Shown: positions 14,726-22,822 of the stretch, one piece after another
How positions within the stretch are numbered: position 1 is the first letter of the stretch
How the letters are laid out: each line of letters begins with the position of its first letter
Source of the DNA: Spirochaetia bacterium
Lineage (GTDB): Bacteria > Spirochaetota > Spirochaetia > DAHUYW01
Assembly (NCBI GenBank): GCA_030041455.1
Contig: JASHNV010000132.1
Coordinates: 1-34,749, forward strand
Direction of reading: 5' to 3'
Length of the DNA: 34,749 nt
Translations under genes and position numbers: made by a program
Notes under the pieces: model-generated
The model's input: the letters and a program-made list of their open reading frames with translations, nothing else
The model's database searches: none
What the model was told of the DNA's origin: nothing

Positions 14726-16089
14726 TGCTTGAAATTCAGGCAAACAGGCAGGTGCTCGACAACATGATCGGAAAACGCGGTTTTGACGGGCTCAAGAAGC
14801 GGGCGATCGTCCTCGCGAAGCGGCTCGCTCAGGTCAACGAATGGGTCGTCGCCGGCCTCGTGCTGGTCTTCATCGGCCTCCTCCTCATCCCGAGCTTCTC
14901 GCTCGCGGTCAAGCGCGAGCCGCTCGGGGTCTCCTCCGGCAAGGGGGGCGTGAAGGACTCCTTCGCGCCGGGGACCGTGCGAAAGACCGTCACGGTCTCC
15001 GTGGGCGACACGCTGATCGGGATCCTTTCCCGGGTCGGCGTCCAGGGCCAGGCCGCCGACAGCCTCGTCTCCTCGCTCGCGAAGAGCTTCGGCCCCGACG
15101 ATCTCCAGCCTGGGCAGAAGATCAATCTGTTCATGCGCTCCGACGTCCCGGACGGGATCGCGCAGCTTGCGGCGCTTCGCATCGACGTCGATCCCGCCGA
15201 GGACGTGGTGGCGTCCCTGACCGACGACGGAAGCTACGACGTGAAGGTGGTCGCCGAGAAGCTCACCGCGCGGCCGGTGCTCGTGCGCGGCACGATCACC
15301 TCGACCCTCTACGACTCGGCAAGCGGCGCGGGGCTTCCCCCGTCGGTCCTCATGGAGATGGTCGAGGCCTTCTCCTTCGACGTCGATTTCGAGAGCGAGG
15401 TCCAGGCGGGCACGAGCTACGAGGTCCTCTACGACCGGAACTACGACCGGTCCGGGAAATACGCAGGCGACGGTCCGATCCTGTTTGCCGCCCTCGACCT
15501 TCCGGGATCGGAGCTGAAGATCTATCACTACACGATGCGGGACGGAACGAGCGACTACTTCGACCCGGAGGGCCGCAGCGTCCGCAAGACCCTCATGCGG
15601 ACGCCCGTCGAGGACGCCTGGCTCACCTCGGGCTACGGCTACCGCAACGATCCGTTCACCGGCCTGCGGATGTTCCACCCCGGCCTCGACCTCGCCGTGC
15701 CGTTCGGCACGCCGATCATGGCCGCGGGGGACGGCGTGGTGCTCCTTGCCGCCTATAACGACGCCTACGGCAACTTCGTGAAGCTCCGCCACCGCAACGG
15801 CTACACGACGCTCTACGCCCACATGAGAGCCTTCGCCCGGGGTATCGAGCCGGGGGCTCGCGTCGTGCAGGGCCAGGTCATCGGCTACGTGGGGCTCACC
15901 GGCATGACCACCGGCCCGCACGTCCACTACGAGGTCGAGTACAACGGCCAATACGTGAACCCGCAGACGGTCTCGACGCCTCCTGGGCCGACCCTCACGG
16001 GCGCGGAGCTCGACCGCTTCGAGGCGGCGAAGGCTCGCGTCGACCGGATCTACGACCTCCTGAGCGCCGAGGGATCGAAGGCGTCGTAG
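14725..16089 (+). CDS. M23-family (MepM-like) cell-wall endopeptidase
   Basis: 454 residues. One transmembrane helix near 40-62 (WVVAGLVLVFIGLLLIPSFS), then an OapA/LysM-like region (VTVSVGDTLIGILSRVGVQG; GPDDLQPGQKINLF), a linker domain, and the LytM/M23 zinc peptidase domain. All metal and catalytic residues are present: H318 and D322 (FHPGLDL), H366 (LYAHM), and H399/H401 (GPHVHYEV). M23 enzymes cut peptidoglycan crosslinks. The ATG at 14725 shares its A with the TAA of batD, so it belongs to the same operon; a downstream ATG at 14764 is an alternative. Its place at the end of the bat operon ties the operon to the cell wall. Confidence 0.9.
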   Translation: MLEIQANRQVLDNMIGKRGFDGLKKRAIVLAKRLAQVNEWVVAGLVLVFIGLLLIPSFSLAVKREPLGVSSGKGGVKDSFAPGTVRKTVTVSVGDTLIGILSRVGVQGQAADSLVSSLAKSFGPDDLQPGQKINLFMRSDVPDGIAQLAALRIDVDPAEDVVASLTDDGSYDVKVVAEKLTARPVLVRGTITSTLYDSASGAGLPPSVLMEMVEAFSFDVDFESEVQAGTSYEVLYDRNYDRSGKYAGDGPILFAALDLPGSELKIYHYTMRDGTSDYFDPEGRSVRKTLMRTPVEDAWLTSGYGYRNDPFTGLRMFHPGLDLAVPFGTPIMAAGDGVVLLAAYNDAYGNFVKLRHRNGYTTLYAHMRAFARGIEPGARVVQGQVIGYVGLTGMTTGPHVHYEVEYNGQYVNPQTVSTPPGPTLTGAELDRFEAAKARVDRIYDLLSAEGSKAS

Positions 16090-16117
16090 GGGACTCCTCG
16101 CGCGGAAACGGAGGGCT

Positions 16118-16873
16118 TTACGGGAGTTGCTCGGGCTCTTGCACGACGACGATGTCGACGCGCCGGTTGTAGGCGCGCCCCTCGGGGGTGAGGTTCGACA
16201 CGAGGGGCCGGGTTTGCCCGAAGGAGGTCGCCGAGAGGCGCTCGGAGGCGACGCCGTAGGCCTCGAGCACGGTGAGGACGTTGATCGCCCGGGCGCCTGC
16301 GAGATCCCAGTTCGTGGGGTACTTCACTCCGTCGGTCGGCGTGTCGTCGGTGTGGCCCTCGACCCGGATCGAGTTCGGCAGGCCGCGCAGGTAGTCCGCC
16401 ACCTTCTGGAGGACCGGGATGTAGCTCTCGCTGATCTGGGCCGAGCCCGGCGGGAAATCGAGGTCCGACGGCAGGCTGATCGTGACGCCCTCCTCGTTCG
16501 AGACCACCCGCACCTTGTTTTGGTGGATGAGCTCGTTCAGGCGCGAGACCGCCGTCGTGAAGACGAGCGATTGGTTCTTCAGGCGCGTCGTCTGCGCCGG
16601 CTGCTGCGGCACGTCGTTCGACTGCTCCGCGGTGCCGATGTTGGACTTGTCGAAGAGGAGCCCGAAGTCGCCGCCGCTGAAAACGCTCGAGAAGGCGGTC
16701 GCCATCGCCTTGTACTTGCTGATGTTCAGGGAGCTCATGGCGTAGAGGATGATGAAGAAGAGCATGAGGAGCGTGATCATGTCGGAGTAGGTGAGGAGCC
16801 ACCGGTCGAGGTTCTCCTTGCCCTCGGGCTCCTGGCGGCGCTTTCCCGGCGGGCGGCGGGCTACCTTCGCCAT
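16118..16873 (-). CDS. motB: Flagellar motor stator protein MotB
   Basis: 251 residues. A basic cytoplasmic N-terminus precedes one transmembrane helix with the ion-carrying aspartate D31 (LTYSDMITLLMLFFIILYAM), then a plug/linker region and the C-terminal OmpA-like peptidoglycan-binding domain (about 130-245: IRVEGHTDDTP, NWDLAGARAINV, NRRVDIVV). MotB anchors the stator to the cell wall and forms ion channels with MotA, which lies just upstream with a 7-base gap. It converges on the M23 peptidase gene, 28 bases apart, with no obvious terminator between them. Confidence 0.95.
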   Translation of the reverse strand: MAKVARRPPGKRRQEPEGKENLDRWLLTYSDMITLLMLFFIILYAMSSLNISKYKAMATAFSSVFSGGDFGLLFDKSNIGTAEQSNDVPQQPAQTTRLKNQSLVFTTAVSRLNELIHQNKVRVVSNEEGVTISLPSDLDFPPGSAQISESYIPVLQKVADYLRGLPNSIRVEGHTDDTPTDGVKYPTNWDLAGARAINVLTVLEAYGVASERLSATSFGQTRPLVSNLTPEGRAYNRRVDIVVVQEPEQLP

Positions 16874-16880
16874 GCGCGCC

Positions 16881-17681
16881 TCACTCCTGCGCCGAAGCGG
16901 CGGAAGCGCCGCCCTCCGTGCCGATGAAGTTCTCCAGGCGCTTTCGGACGAGGCCGGGGTTCTCGCCGAGCTGGATCGCGAGGACGCCCGCGAGAATCAT
17001 CTCCATCTCGAGCTTCTCCCGCTTCAGCTTGTATTTGAGCTTGTTGCTGATCGGAAGCCAGATGAGGTTCGCGAAGGAGATGCCGTAGAGCGTCGCGATG
17101 AAGGCCGTCGCGATCGCGTGACCGAGCTCCTTCGGGGGCTCGTTCAGGTTCGCGAGGACGAGAACGAGGCCCATGACCGTTCCGATGATCCCCATGGTGG
17201 GCGAGAAGCCGCCGGCCGCCTCGAAGATGCTCGCCTCGTCCTTCTTCTTCTGCTCGTAGAGGTAGATGTCGTTCTCGAGAATGGTAGAGATCGTCTCCGA
17301 CTCGGTGCCGTCGACGACGAGCTGCATGCCCTTCTTCAGGAAATCGTTGTCGGCCTCCTCGACGATCTCCTCGAGGCTCAAGATCCCGTCGCGGCGCGCC
17401 TTCTCGGCGTACTCGCAGAGAAGCTCGAGCATCTCCTGCGACGGCCCGGAGGAGGCGGTCATGGCCTCCCGCACGAGGGAGAAGATCCGCAGGACGTCGC
17501 GAATGTTGTAGGAGACGACGAGCGCCCCCATCGTGCCGCCGAGGATGATGATGAGCGCGCTCAAGCCGAACAGCGACGCGACGTTGCCCTGTTCGATGAT
17601 GAACCCGATCAACAGGCCGCCGTAGCCGATTCCGAGCCCCATCAGAACCGAGATGTCGGTCCCTCTCCTACCCATCGCCAT
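16881..17681 (-). CDS. motA: Flagellar motor stator protein MotA
   Basis: 266 residues with four transmembrane helices (about 10-29, 34-56, 161-180, 189-211). The cytoplasmic loop has the charged motif ARRDGILSLEE (R96, R97, E104, E105) that meets FliG, and the conserved proline P161 starts helix 3 (SPTMGIIGTVMGLVL). ATG at 17681 has a GGGG-rich stretch upstream; ATG at 17675 is an alternative. It is followed by motB on the same strand. The upstream region contains FliA-type -10 boxes, fitting late flagellar-class expression. The sequence alone does not show whether the stator uses H+ or Na+. Confidence 0.95.
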   Translation of the reverse strand: MAMGRRGTDISVLMGLGIGYGGLLIGFIIEQGNVASLFGLSALIIILGGTMGALVVSYNIRDVLRIFSLVREAMTASSGPSQEMLELLCEYAEKARRDGILSLEEIVEEADNDFLKKGMQLVVDGTESETISTILENDIYLYEQKKKDEASIFEAAGGFSPTMGIIGTVMGLVLVLANLNEPPKELGHAIATAFIATLYGISFANLIWLPISNKLKYKLKREKLEMEMILAGVLAIQLGENPGLVRKRLENFIGTEGGASAASAQE

Positions 17682-17743
17682 CGATCAGTCACCCCACATC
17701 GCCGCCGTCTGTCCGCGCGTCGCGGCCGATCCCGCCGGTTTGA

Positions 17744-17751
17744 GTATCGGC
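17744..17751 (-). promoter_or_regulatory. FliA (sigma-28)-type -10 box upstream of motA
   Basis: Reading leftward, GCCGATAC at 17751-17744 matches seven of eight bases of the sigma-28 consensus GCCGATAA and lies about 60 bases before motA. The -35 region expected 11-15 bases upstream (TTGACCAT) is a poor match to TAAAGTTT. A stronger -10 match lies at 17880-17873. Confidence 0.4.
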
Positions 17752-17845
17752 GCATGACCGGGGATGGTCAAGTCCGTTCTCAAACCCGAAAGCGGCCGAA
17801 TCGAGCGGAATCCCCGCATACCGCGGCGGATTTCGCGCTCATTTA

Positions 17846-17876
17846 TTGACAAAACTCGCGGGAGTGGTAATATTAT
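17846..17876 (+). promoter_or_regulatory. Predicted V-ATPase operon promoter (sigma-70 type)
   Basis: Perfect -35 TTGACA at 17846-17851, then TAATAT at 17868-17873 (16-base spacer) or TATTAT at 17871-17876 (19-base spacer), in a locally AT-rich patch. It is the best match between motA and atpE and would give a leader of about 320 bases. Confidence 0.6.
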
Positions 17877-17880
17877 CGGC
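17873..17880 (-). promoter_or_regulatory. Perfect FliA-type -10 box overlapping the V-ATPase promoter
   Basis: On the minus strand GCCGATAA (17880-17873) equals the sigma-28 -10 consensus. It points at motA and overlaps the -10 region of the plus-strand promoter. The -35 position, 15 bases upstream, reads TGAT against TAAA (two of four). Confidence 0.4.
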
Positions 17881-17971
17881 GTAGTTGCCCGGAATATCAT
17901 ATATACAAAAGATTTTTTAGTGATTCTGGTGGTCGCAAGCTCCCGGACTGACACGGCTCTCGCTGGAAAGG

Positions 17972-17992
17972 CTCCCTGCCCCGGCGCAGGAG
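17972..17992 (+). other. Leader hairpin covering the SD of the small ORF
   Basis: CTCC(C)TGC (17972-17979) can pair with GCAGGAG (17986-17992), seven pairs with one bulged C and a loop of about 6 bases. The right arm contains most of AGGAGG, the only well-spaced ribosome binding site for the ATG at 18003. Confidence 0.35.
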
Positions 17993-18002
17993 GTTTGGAG
18001 GT

Positions 18003-18110
18003 ATGTCTCTCGGCTTGAGGGAAGGTTCGTATCGCGATAGGGCAATTCGCCAGAGGTCTTCACCGCGTCCCGCTCGGGACATCCGCTTCTGGAATCCCGC
18101 TTTACCGTGA
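18003..18110 (+). CDS. Candidate 35-residue leader peptide of the V-ATPase operon
   Basis: ATG at 18003 has AGGAGG 9 bases upstream and a second GGAGG immediately before it. The product begins MSLGLREGSYRDRAIRQRSS and ends ARDIRFWNPALP; it is short, arginine-rich, with no membrane segment and no family I know. It lies in the leader between the predicted promoter and atpE, 91 bases before the latter. A functional small protein, a regulatory leader ORF or chance are all possible; the strong SD is the main evidence. Confidence 0.3.
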   Translation: MSLGLREGSYRDRAIRQRSSPRPARDIRFWNPALP

Positions 18111-18201
18111 CAGCGCCGATCTTACCCAGGCTCGTCATCCCGATTCCCTATCCAACAGTTGAACGGAGTTGTCGTGAGAGGATTGGAGGAAGTACGAAAG
18201 A

Positions 18202-18816
18202 ATGAAGATACAGGAGCTCACCGAGAAGATCTATCAAGACGGCATTGAGAAGGCGAGGCAGGAGGAGCGAGTCCTGCTCGAAGGCGCGCGCAAGGAGGCG
18301 GCCGAGCTCGTCGAATCCGCGAAAAAGGAGGCGGACTCGATCGTCTCGGGCGCCCGCAGCGAAGCGTCGAGGGTGAAGGAAAAGCTCGACGCCGAGATCA
18401 AGATCGCCGCCGGCCAGGCGCTGAGCCTCCTCAAGCAGCAGATCGCCGATCTTCTCGTCGAGTCGGTGCTCGCGCCGAGCGTCCGGGAGGCGGTCGGGGA
18501 CCGCGCGTTCATCGAGTCCCTCATCCAGTCGGTGGTGGCGAAGTGGGGCGCCTCCCAGGCGAGGGTCGACCTCCTGCTCGTGCTCCCGGAGAGCCAGAAA
18601 GCGCAGCTTGAGGAGTTCTTCGCCTCCCGCGCGTCCGGCCTCCTCGCGAAGGGGCTCACCGTGAGGTTCGAGGCCCGCATGCAGGGAGGCTTCGCGATCG
18701 GCCCGTCGGACGGCTCGTTCAAGCTCTCGTTCACCGAGAAGGACTTCGTCCAATTTTTCAAGTCGTTCCTCAGGCAGAAGACCAAAGAGCTCCTTTTCCC
18801 GGGAACAACGGCGTGA
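18202..18816 (+). CDS. atpE: V-type ATPase subunit E
   Basis: 204 residues. The first 75 or so form a charged helix (KARQEERVLLEGARKEAAEL, AKKEADSIVSGARSEASRV) that makes the peripheral stalk coiled coil; the C-terminal globular part (about 100-200) binds the top of the catalytic head. The ATG at 18202 is preceded by GGAGGA. It is the first gene of the operon and ends in a GTGA overlap with the DUF2764 gene, as in spirochaete V-ATPase operons. Confidence 0.88.
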   Translation: MKIQELTEKIYQDGIEKARQEERVLLEGARKEAAELVESAKKEADSIVSGARSEASRVKEKLDAEIKIAAGQALSLLKQQIADLLVESVLAPSVREAVGDRAFIESLIQSVVAKWGASQARVDLLLVLPESQKAQLEEFFASRASGLLAKGLTVRFEARMQGGFAIGPSDGSFKLSFTEKDFVQFFKSFLRQKTKELLFPGTTA

Positions 18817-19673
18817 AGCGCAACTATTACTTCCTTGCCTCAAGCCTCGCGGAGCTCGCGCGAGGCAAGGCAAGGCCCGCCGACAAGGTGAGGGACATGG
18901 TGGAGTTCTTTTCGAGCCAGCTGCACGCCGACGACCTCGAGTCGCTGAAGACGCTGTTCCTGTTCAACGACATCAAGAACCTCGTGGCCTACCACCGCGA
19001 GGGCGACCCCTTCGTGTATCCTTCCTATTACAGCGCCGAAGAGCTCACCGCCGGCCGGGCCGACCCCGAGCGGCTCCTGCCCTTCATCCGCGACTACCTC
19101 TCCGGAACCCCCGCCGGCACGCCGAAGCATCCCGACTTTCTCGAGATCAACGACCTCGTGACGCTTTTCTACGAGCACCTCGGAGACATCCGGGACGGTT
19201 TCGTGCGGGAGTACTTCCTCCACGAGCTCAACCTCCGGAACGTCGCCGTCGCGCTCGAGCTCAGGGGCAACAACGTTCCCTTCACCGGAAAGCTCATCCC
19301 CCTAGGCGAGGCGTACGAGCAGATCGTGGCCGACGGCAGCGAGGATTTCGGACTTTCGGAAACGTTTCCGTTCATGAGGCGGCTCCTCCCGCCCTACCGC
19401 GAGGCGAATCTCACCCGCCGAGAGGAGACGATCGAGGACATCCGCTGGGACTGGCTCGACGAGCGGCTCGGCCCGGACTTCTTCTCGACGGACTTCGTGT
19501 TGAGCTTCGCGATCAAGCTCCTTTCCGTCGAGCGGTGGGAGGCCCTGAGTCCCGAGAAGGGCGAGGAGCTTTTCAGCGAGCTCCTTGATACCGTCAGGCG
19601 CAGCGTGCGATTTGCAATCGAATTCTCAAGCGGGGAGGAGAGTCCCCAGCCAGCGGAGAGTGACCTACGATGA
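18813..19673 (+). CDS. DUF2764 protein, V-ATPase operon member
   Basis: 286 residues from a GTG overlapping the atpE stop. The N-terminus (RNYYFLASSLAELARGK) and position between subunits E and A are typical of DUF2764, found in spirochaete and chlamydial V-ATPase operons. These operons lack a recognisable subunit C gene, and a C-like (central-stalk socket) role is a common suspicion; the mostly helical, acidic sequence is compatible but not proof. No transmembrane segment or catalytic motif is visible. The stop overlaps atpA by ATGA. Confidence 0.8.
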   Translation: MKRNYYFLASSLAELARGKARPADKVRDMVEFFSSQLHADDLESLKTLFLFNDIKNLVAYHREGDPFVYPSYYSAEELTAGRADPERLLPFIRDYLSGTPAGTPKHPDFLEINDLVTLFYEHLGDIRDGFVREYFLHELNLRNVAVALELRGNNVPFTGKLIPLGEAYEQIVADGSEDFGLSETFPFMRRLLPPYREANLTRREETIEDIRWDWLDERLGPDFFSTDFVLSFAIKLLSVERWEALSPEKGEELFSELLDTVRRSVRFAIEFSSGEESPQPAESDLR

Positions 19674-21451
19674 GTAACGGCAAAGTGTTGGGAATCGACA
19701 GCAATCTCCTGACGATCAAGGTGGACGGACCGGTGGCGCAGAACGAGATCTGCCACGTCACCCACGATCGCAGTCGCCTGCTCGGCGAGGTCATCAAGAT
19801 CGTCGGCGACCGGGCCTACGTGCAGATCTTCGAGAGCACCCGGGGCTTGAAGACCGGCCTCGACGTCGAGTTCAGCGGCAGGATGCTCGAGGTCGAGCTC
19901 GGCCCCGGCATTCTCTCGCGGATCTACGACGGGCTGCAGAACGATCTCGAGGCGAAGACCGGCCTCTTCCTCAAGCGCGGCGAGGACACCCCGGCGCTCG
20001 ACGACGCGAAGCGCTTCGAGTTCAAGCCTCTCGCGAAGAAGGGGGATCTCGTCGTCGCGGGAGACTGGCTCGGGGAGGTCCTCGAGAACTGGATCGAGCA
20101 CAAGATCATGGTGCCGTTCGCCTTCGAGGGAAGCTACACGGTGGAGTCGATCGTCGGGCCGGGAAGCCGCGGGATCCGCGACACGATCGCCACCCTGAAA
20201 GGGTCCGACGGGGAGATCGTCCCGGTGACCATGGTGCAGCGGTGGCCGACCAAGCGTCCGATCGTCTGCTATCGGGAGAAGCCCCGCCCCTTCCGCATCA
20301 TGGAGACCGGCGTGCGCATCATCGACACGTTCAATCCCCTCGCCGAAGGCGGGACCGGCTTCATCCCCGGGCCGTTCGGCGCGGGGAAAACCGTTCTTCA
20401 GCACACCCTCTCGAAGAACGCCGAGGCGGACCTCATCATCGTCGCGGCGTGCGGCGAGCGGGCGAACGAGGTGGTCGAGCTCTTCACCGAGTTCCCCGAG
20501 CTCATCGATCCGCGCACCGGACGCAAGCTCATGGAGCGGACCACGATCATCTGCAACACCTCGAACATGCCGGTGGCCGCCCGCGAGGCGTCGGTGTACA
20601 CCGCCGTCACGATCGGGGAGTACTACCGGCAGATGGGCCTGCGGGTCCTCATGCTCGCCGACTCCACCTCGCGCTGGGCGCAGGCGCTGCGCGAGATGTC
20701 GAACCGCCTCGAGGAGCTTCCGGGTCCCGACGCCTACCCCATGGACCTTCCGGCGGTGATCTCCGCGTTCTACTCGAGGGCGGGCGTCGTCTACCTGAAC
20801 AACGGCCGGACCGGCTCCGTGACGTTCATCGGAACGGTATCGCCCGCGGGAGGCAACTTGAAGGAGCCGGTCACCGAGTCGACGAAGAAGGCGGCGCGCT
20901 GCTTCTACGCGCTGTCGCAGTCGCGCGCCGACGCGAAGCGCTATCCGGCGGTGGATCCCCTCGAGAGCTACTCGAAGTACCTCGAGTATCCCGAGATCCG
21001 CGACTACATGAGCAGGCAGCTCGGCGCCGACTGGGTGGGCATGGTGCTCGACGCGAAGAACTGGAACCAGCGCGGCAAGGAAGCCTACGACCAGATCAAC
21101 ATCCTCGGAGACGACGGGGTGCCGATCGAGTACCACACGACCTACTGGAAATCCGAGACGATCGACTCGGTCCTCATGCAGCAGGACGCTTTCGACCCGA
21201 TCGACTCGACCTGTCCCTTCGATCGGCAGCAGTACATGCTCCACCTCGTCATGAAGGTCTGCGGAGGCGAGTACAAGTTCGAGAATCTCGAGCAGGTGAG
21301 CCTCTACTTCAAGCGCATCATCAACGCGCTGAAACAGATGAACTACAGCAAGTACAAGTCGGCGGAGTTCGCGCGCTACGAGCAGGAGCTCGACGGGATC
21401 ATCGGGGAACGCCGGGTCTCGGCGCCTGCCGAGACCGTCCAGGCGCAATGA
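19670..21451 (+). CDS. atpA: V-type ATPase catalytic subunit A
   Basis: 593 residues, normal for the catalytic subunit, including the bulge domain (about 110-190) absent from F-type beta. Walker A is GPFGAGKT (234-241), the catalytic glutamate lies in ACGERANEVVE (E263) and Walker B in LRVLMLADSTSRWAQALREM. Three copies alternate with subunit B to make the head that hydrolyses or makes ATP. The ATG at 19670 overlaps the DUF2764 stop. No departures from the family were noticed. Confidence 0.96.
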   Translation: MSNGKVLGIDSNLLTIKVDGPVAQNEICHVTHDRSRLLGEVIKIVGDRAYVQIFESTRGLKTGLDVEFSGRMLEVELGPGILSRIYDGLQNDLEAKTGLFLKRGEDTPALDDAKRFEFKPLAKKGDLVVAGDWLGEVLENWIEHKIMVPFAFEGSYTVESIVGPGSRGIRDTIATLKGSDGEIVPVTMVQRWPTKRPIVCYREKPRPFRIMETGVRIIDTFNPLAEGGTGFIPGPFGAGKTVLQHTLSKNAEADLIIVAACGERANEVVELFTEFPELIDPRTGRKLMERTTIICNTSNMPVAAREASVYTAVTIGEYYRQMGLRVLMLADSTSRWAQALREMSNRLEELPGPDAYPMDLPAVISAFYSRAGVVYLNNGRTGSVTFIGTVSPAGGNLKEPVTESTKKAARCFYALSQSRADAKRYPAVDPLESYSKYLEYPEIRDYMSRQLGADWVGMVLDAKNWNQRGKEAYDQINILGDDGVPIEYHTTYWKSETIDSVLMQQDAFDPIDSTCPFDRQQYMLHLVMKVCGGEYKFENLEQVSLYFKRIINALKQMNYSKYKSAEFARYEQELDGIIGERRVSAPAETVQAQ

Positions 21452-21465
21452 AGCGGGGAGCGGGC

Positions 21466-22788
21466 ATGGAGACACAGGCATTCCAGAAGATCTACACGAA
21501 AATCTCGAAGATCACGAAGGCGACGTGCACCCTGCACGCCGCCGACGTCGCGAACGAGGAGCTCGCCTTCGTCGCCGGGCGGCACGCGCAGGTGCTCAAG
21601 ATCCTCGGCGACGAGGTCACCCTGCAGATCTTCGAGGGCACCGAGGGGCTCGGCAACGACGCCGAGGTCGTCTTCACCGGCAAGGCTCCGGGGATCAGGC
21701 TGTCCGACCAGATGGCGGGCCGCTTCTTCAACGCCTACGGCGACCCGATCGACGGCGGCCCCGAAATCGAGGGCGAGGAGCAGGAGATCGGCGGGCCGTC
21801 GGTGAACCCCGTGCGCCGGATTCAGCCGTCTCGGCTCATCGCGACCGGCGTCGCCGGAATCGACCTCAACAACACCCTCGTCACCGGCCAGAAGATCCCC
21901 TTCTTCGCCGATCCCGACCAGCCCTACAACCAGATCATGGCCGACGTGGCGCTCCGCGCCGAGGCCGACAAGATCATCCTCGGCGGCATGGGCCTGTCGA
22001 ACGACGACTATCTCTACTACCGGGAGCTCTTCGACAACGCGGGAGCGCTCGACAAGATCATCAGCTTCGTGAACACCACCGACAACTCGCCGATCGAGCG
22101 GCTGCTGATCCCCGACATGGCGCTCTCGGCGGCGGAGTACTTCGCGGTCCGGCGCAACCAGAGCGTCCTCGTTCTCCTCACCGACATGACGCTCTACGCC
22201 GACGCGCTCGCGATCGTCGGAAACAAAATGGACCACATCCCGTCGAAGGATTCCATGCCCGGCTCGCTCTACTCCGACCTCGCGAAGATCTACGAGAAGG
22301 CCGTCCAGTTTCCCGACGGCGGCTCGATCACGATCATCGCGGTGACGACGCTCTCCGGGGGCGATATCACGCACGCCATCCCCGACAACACCGGCTACAT
22401 CACCGAGGGGCAGCTGTTCCTCCGCAAGGACAGCGACATCAACCGCGTCATCATCGACCCGTTCCGCTCCCTCTCGCGCCTGAAGCAGCTCATCATCGGG
22501 AAGAAGACCCGCGAGGACCACCCGCAGGTGATGAACGCGGCGATCCGCCTGTACGCCGACGCGGTGAACGCCAAGGCGAAGCGCGACAACGGTTTCGAGC
22601 TCACCGACTACGACAAGCGGGCGATCCGCTTCTCCTACGACTACTCGGAGCGGCTGCTCGCGATCGACGTCAACGTCCGCATCGACGAGATGCTCGACAC
22701 CGCCTGGGAGCTCTTCGCGAAGTATTTCCACAAGTCGGAGCTGACCATCAAGCAGTCGATTCTCGACGCCCACTGGAAGGGAGAATGA
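21466..22788 (+). CDS. atpB: V-type ATPase subunit B
   Basis: 440 residues from ATG 21466, which has GGGGAG 5 bases upstream; an ATG at 21448 overlapping the atpA stop would add six residues and remains possible. As expected for the non-catalytic subunit there is no Walker A; the equivalent region reads GQKIPFFADPDQPYNQI. Family segments include VLLTDMTLYADALAIV, PSKDSMPGSLYSDLAKIYE and the arginine-containing FRSLSRLKQL. It alternates with subunit A and contributes to the nucleotide sites. Confidence 0.94.
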   Translation: METQAFQKIYTKISKITKATCTLHAADVANEELAFVAGRHAQVLKILGDEVTLQIFEGTEGLGNDAEVVFTGKAPGIRLSDQMAGRFFNAYGDPIDGGPEIEGEEQEIGGPSVNPVRRIQPSRLIATGVAGIDLNNTLVTGQKIPFFADPDQPYNQIMADVALRAEADKIILGGMGLSNDDYLYYRELFDNAGALDKIISFVNTTDNSPIERLLIPDMALSAAEYFAVRRNQSVLVLLTDMTLYADALAIVGNKMDHIPSKDSMPGSLYSDLAKIYEKAVQFPDGGSITIIAVTTLSGGDITHAIPDNTGYITEGQLFLRKDSDINRVIIDPFRSLSRLKQLIIGKKTREDHPQVMNAAIRLYADAVNAKAKRDNGFELTDYDKRAIRFSYDYSERLLAIDVNVRIDEMLDTAWELFAKYFHKSELTIKQSILDAHWKGE

Positions 22789-22822
22789 ACGCGCGCGGCC
22801 GATCGCGCGTCGGGGAGATCGC

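Noticed and set aside
16090-16117. Terminator between the convergent M23 peptidase and motB genes
   Set aside because: The 28-base gap shows no clear inverted repeat or T-tract.
17880-18200. Known riboswitch in the V-ATPase leader (Na+, c-di-AMP or c-di-GMP class)
   Set aside because: Conserved core sequences of the classes I know were not found by eye; kept only as an unexplained leader.
19394-21481. 695-codon open frame on the minus strand
   Set aside because: Antisense to the clear V-ATPase A subunit; no domain content.
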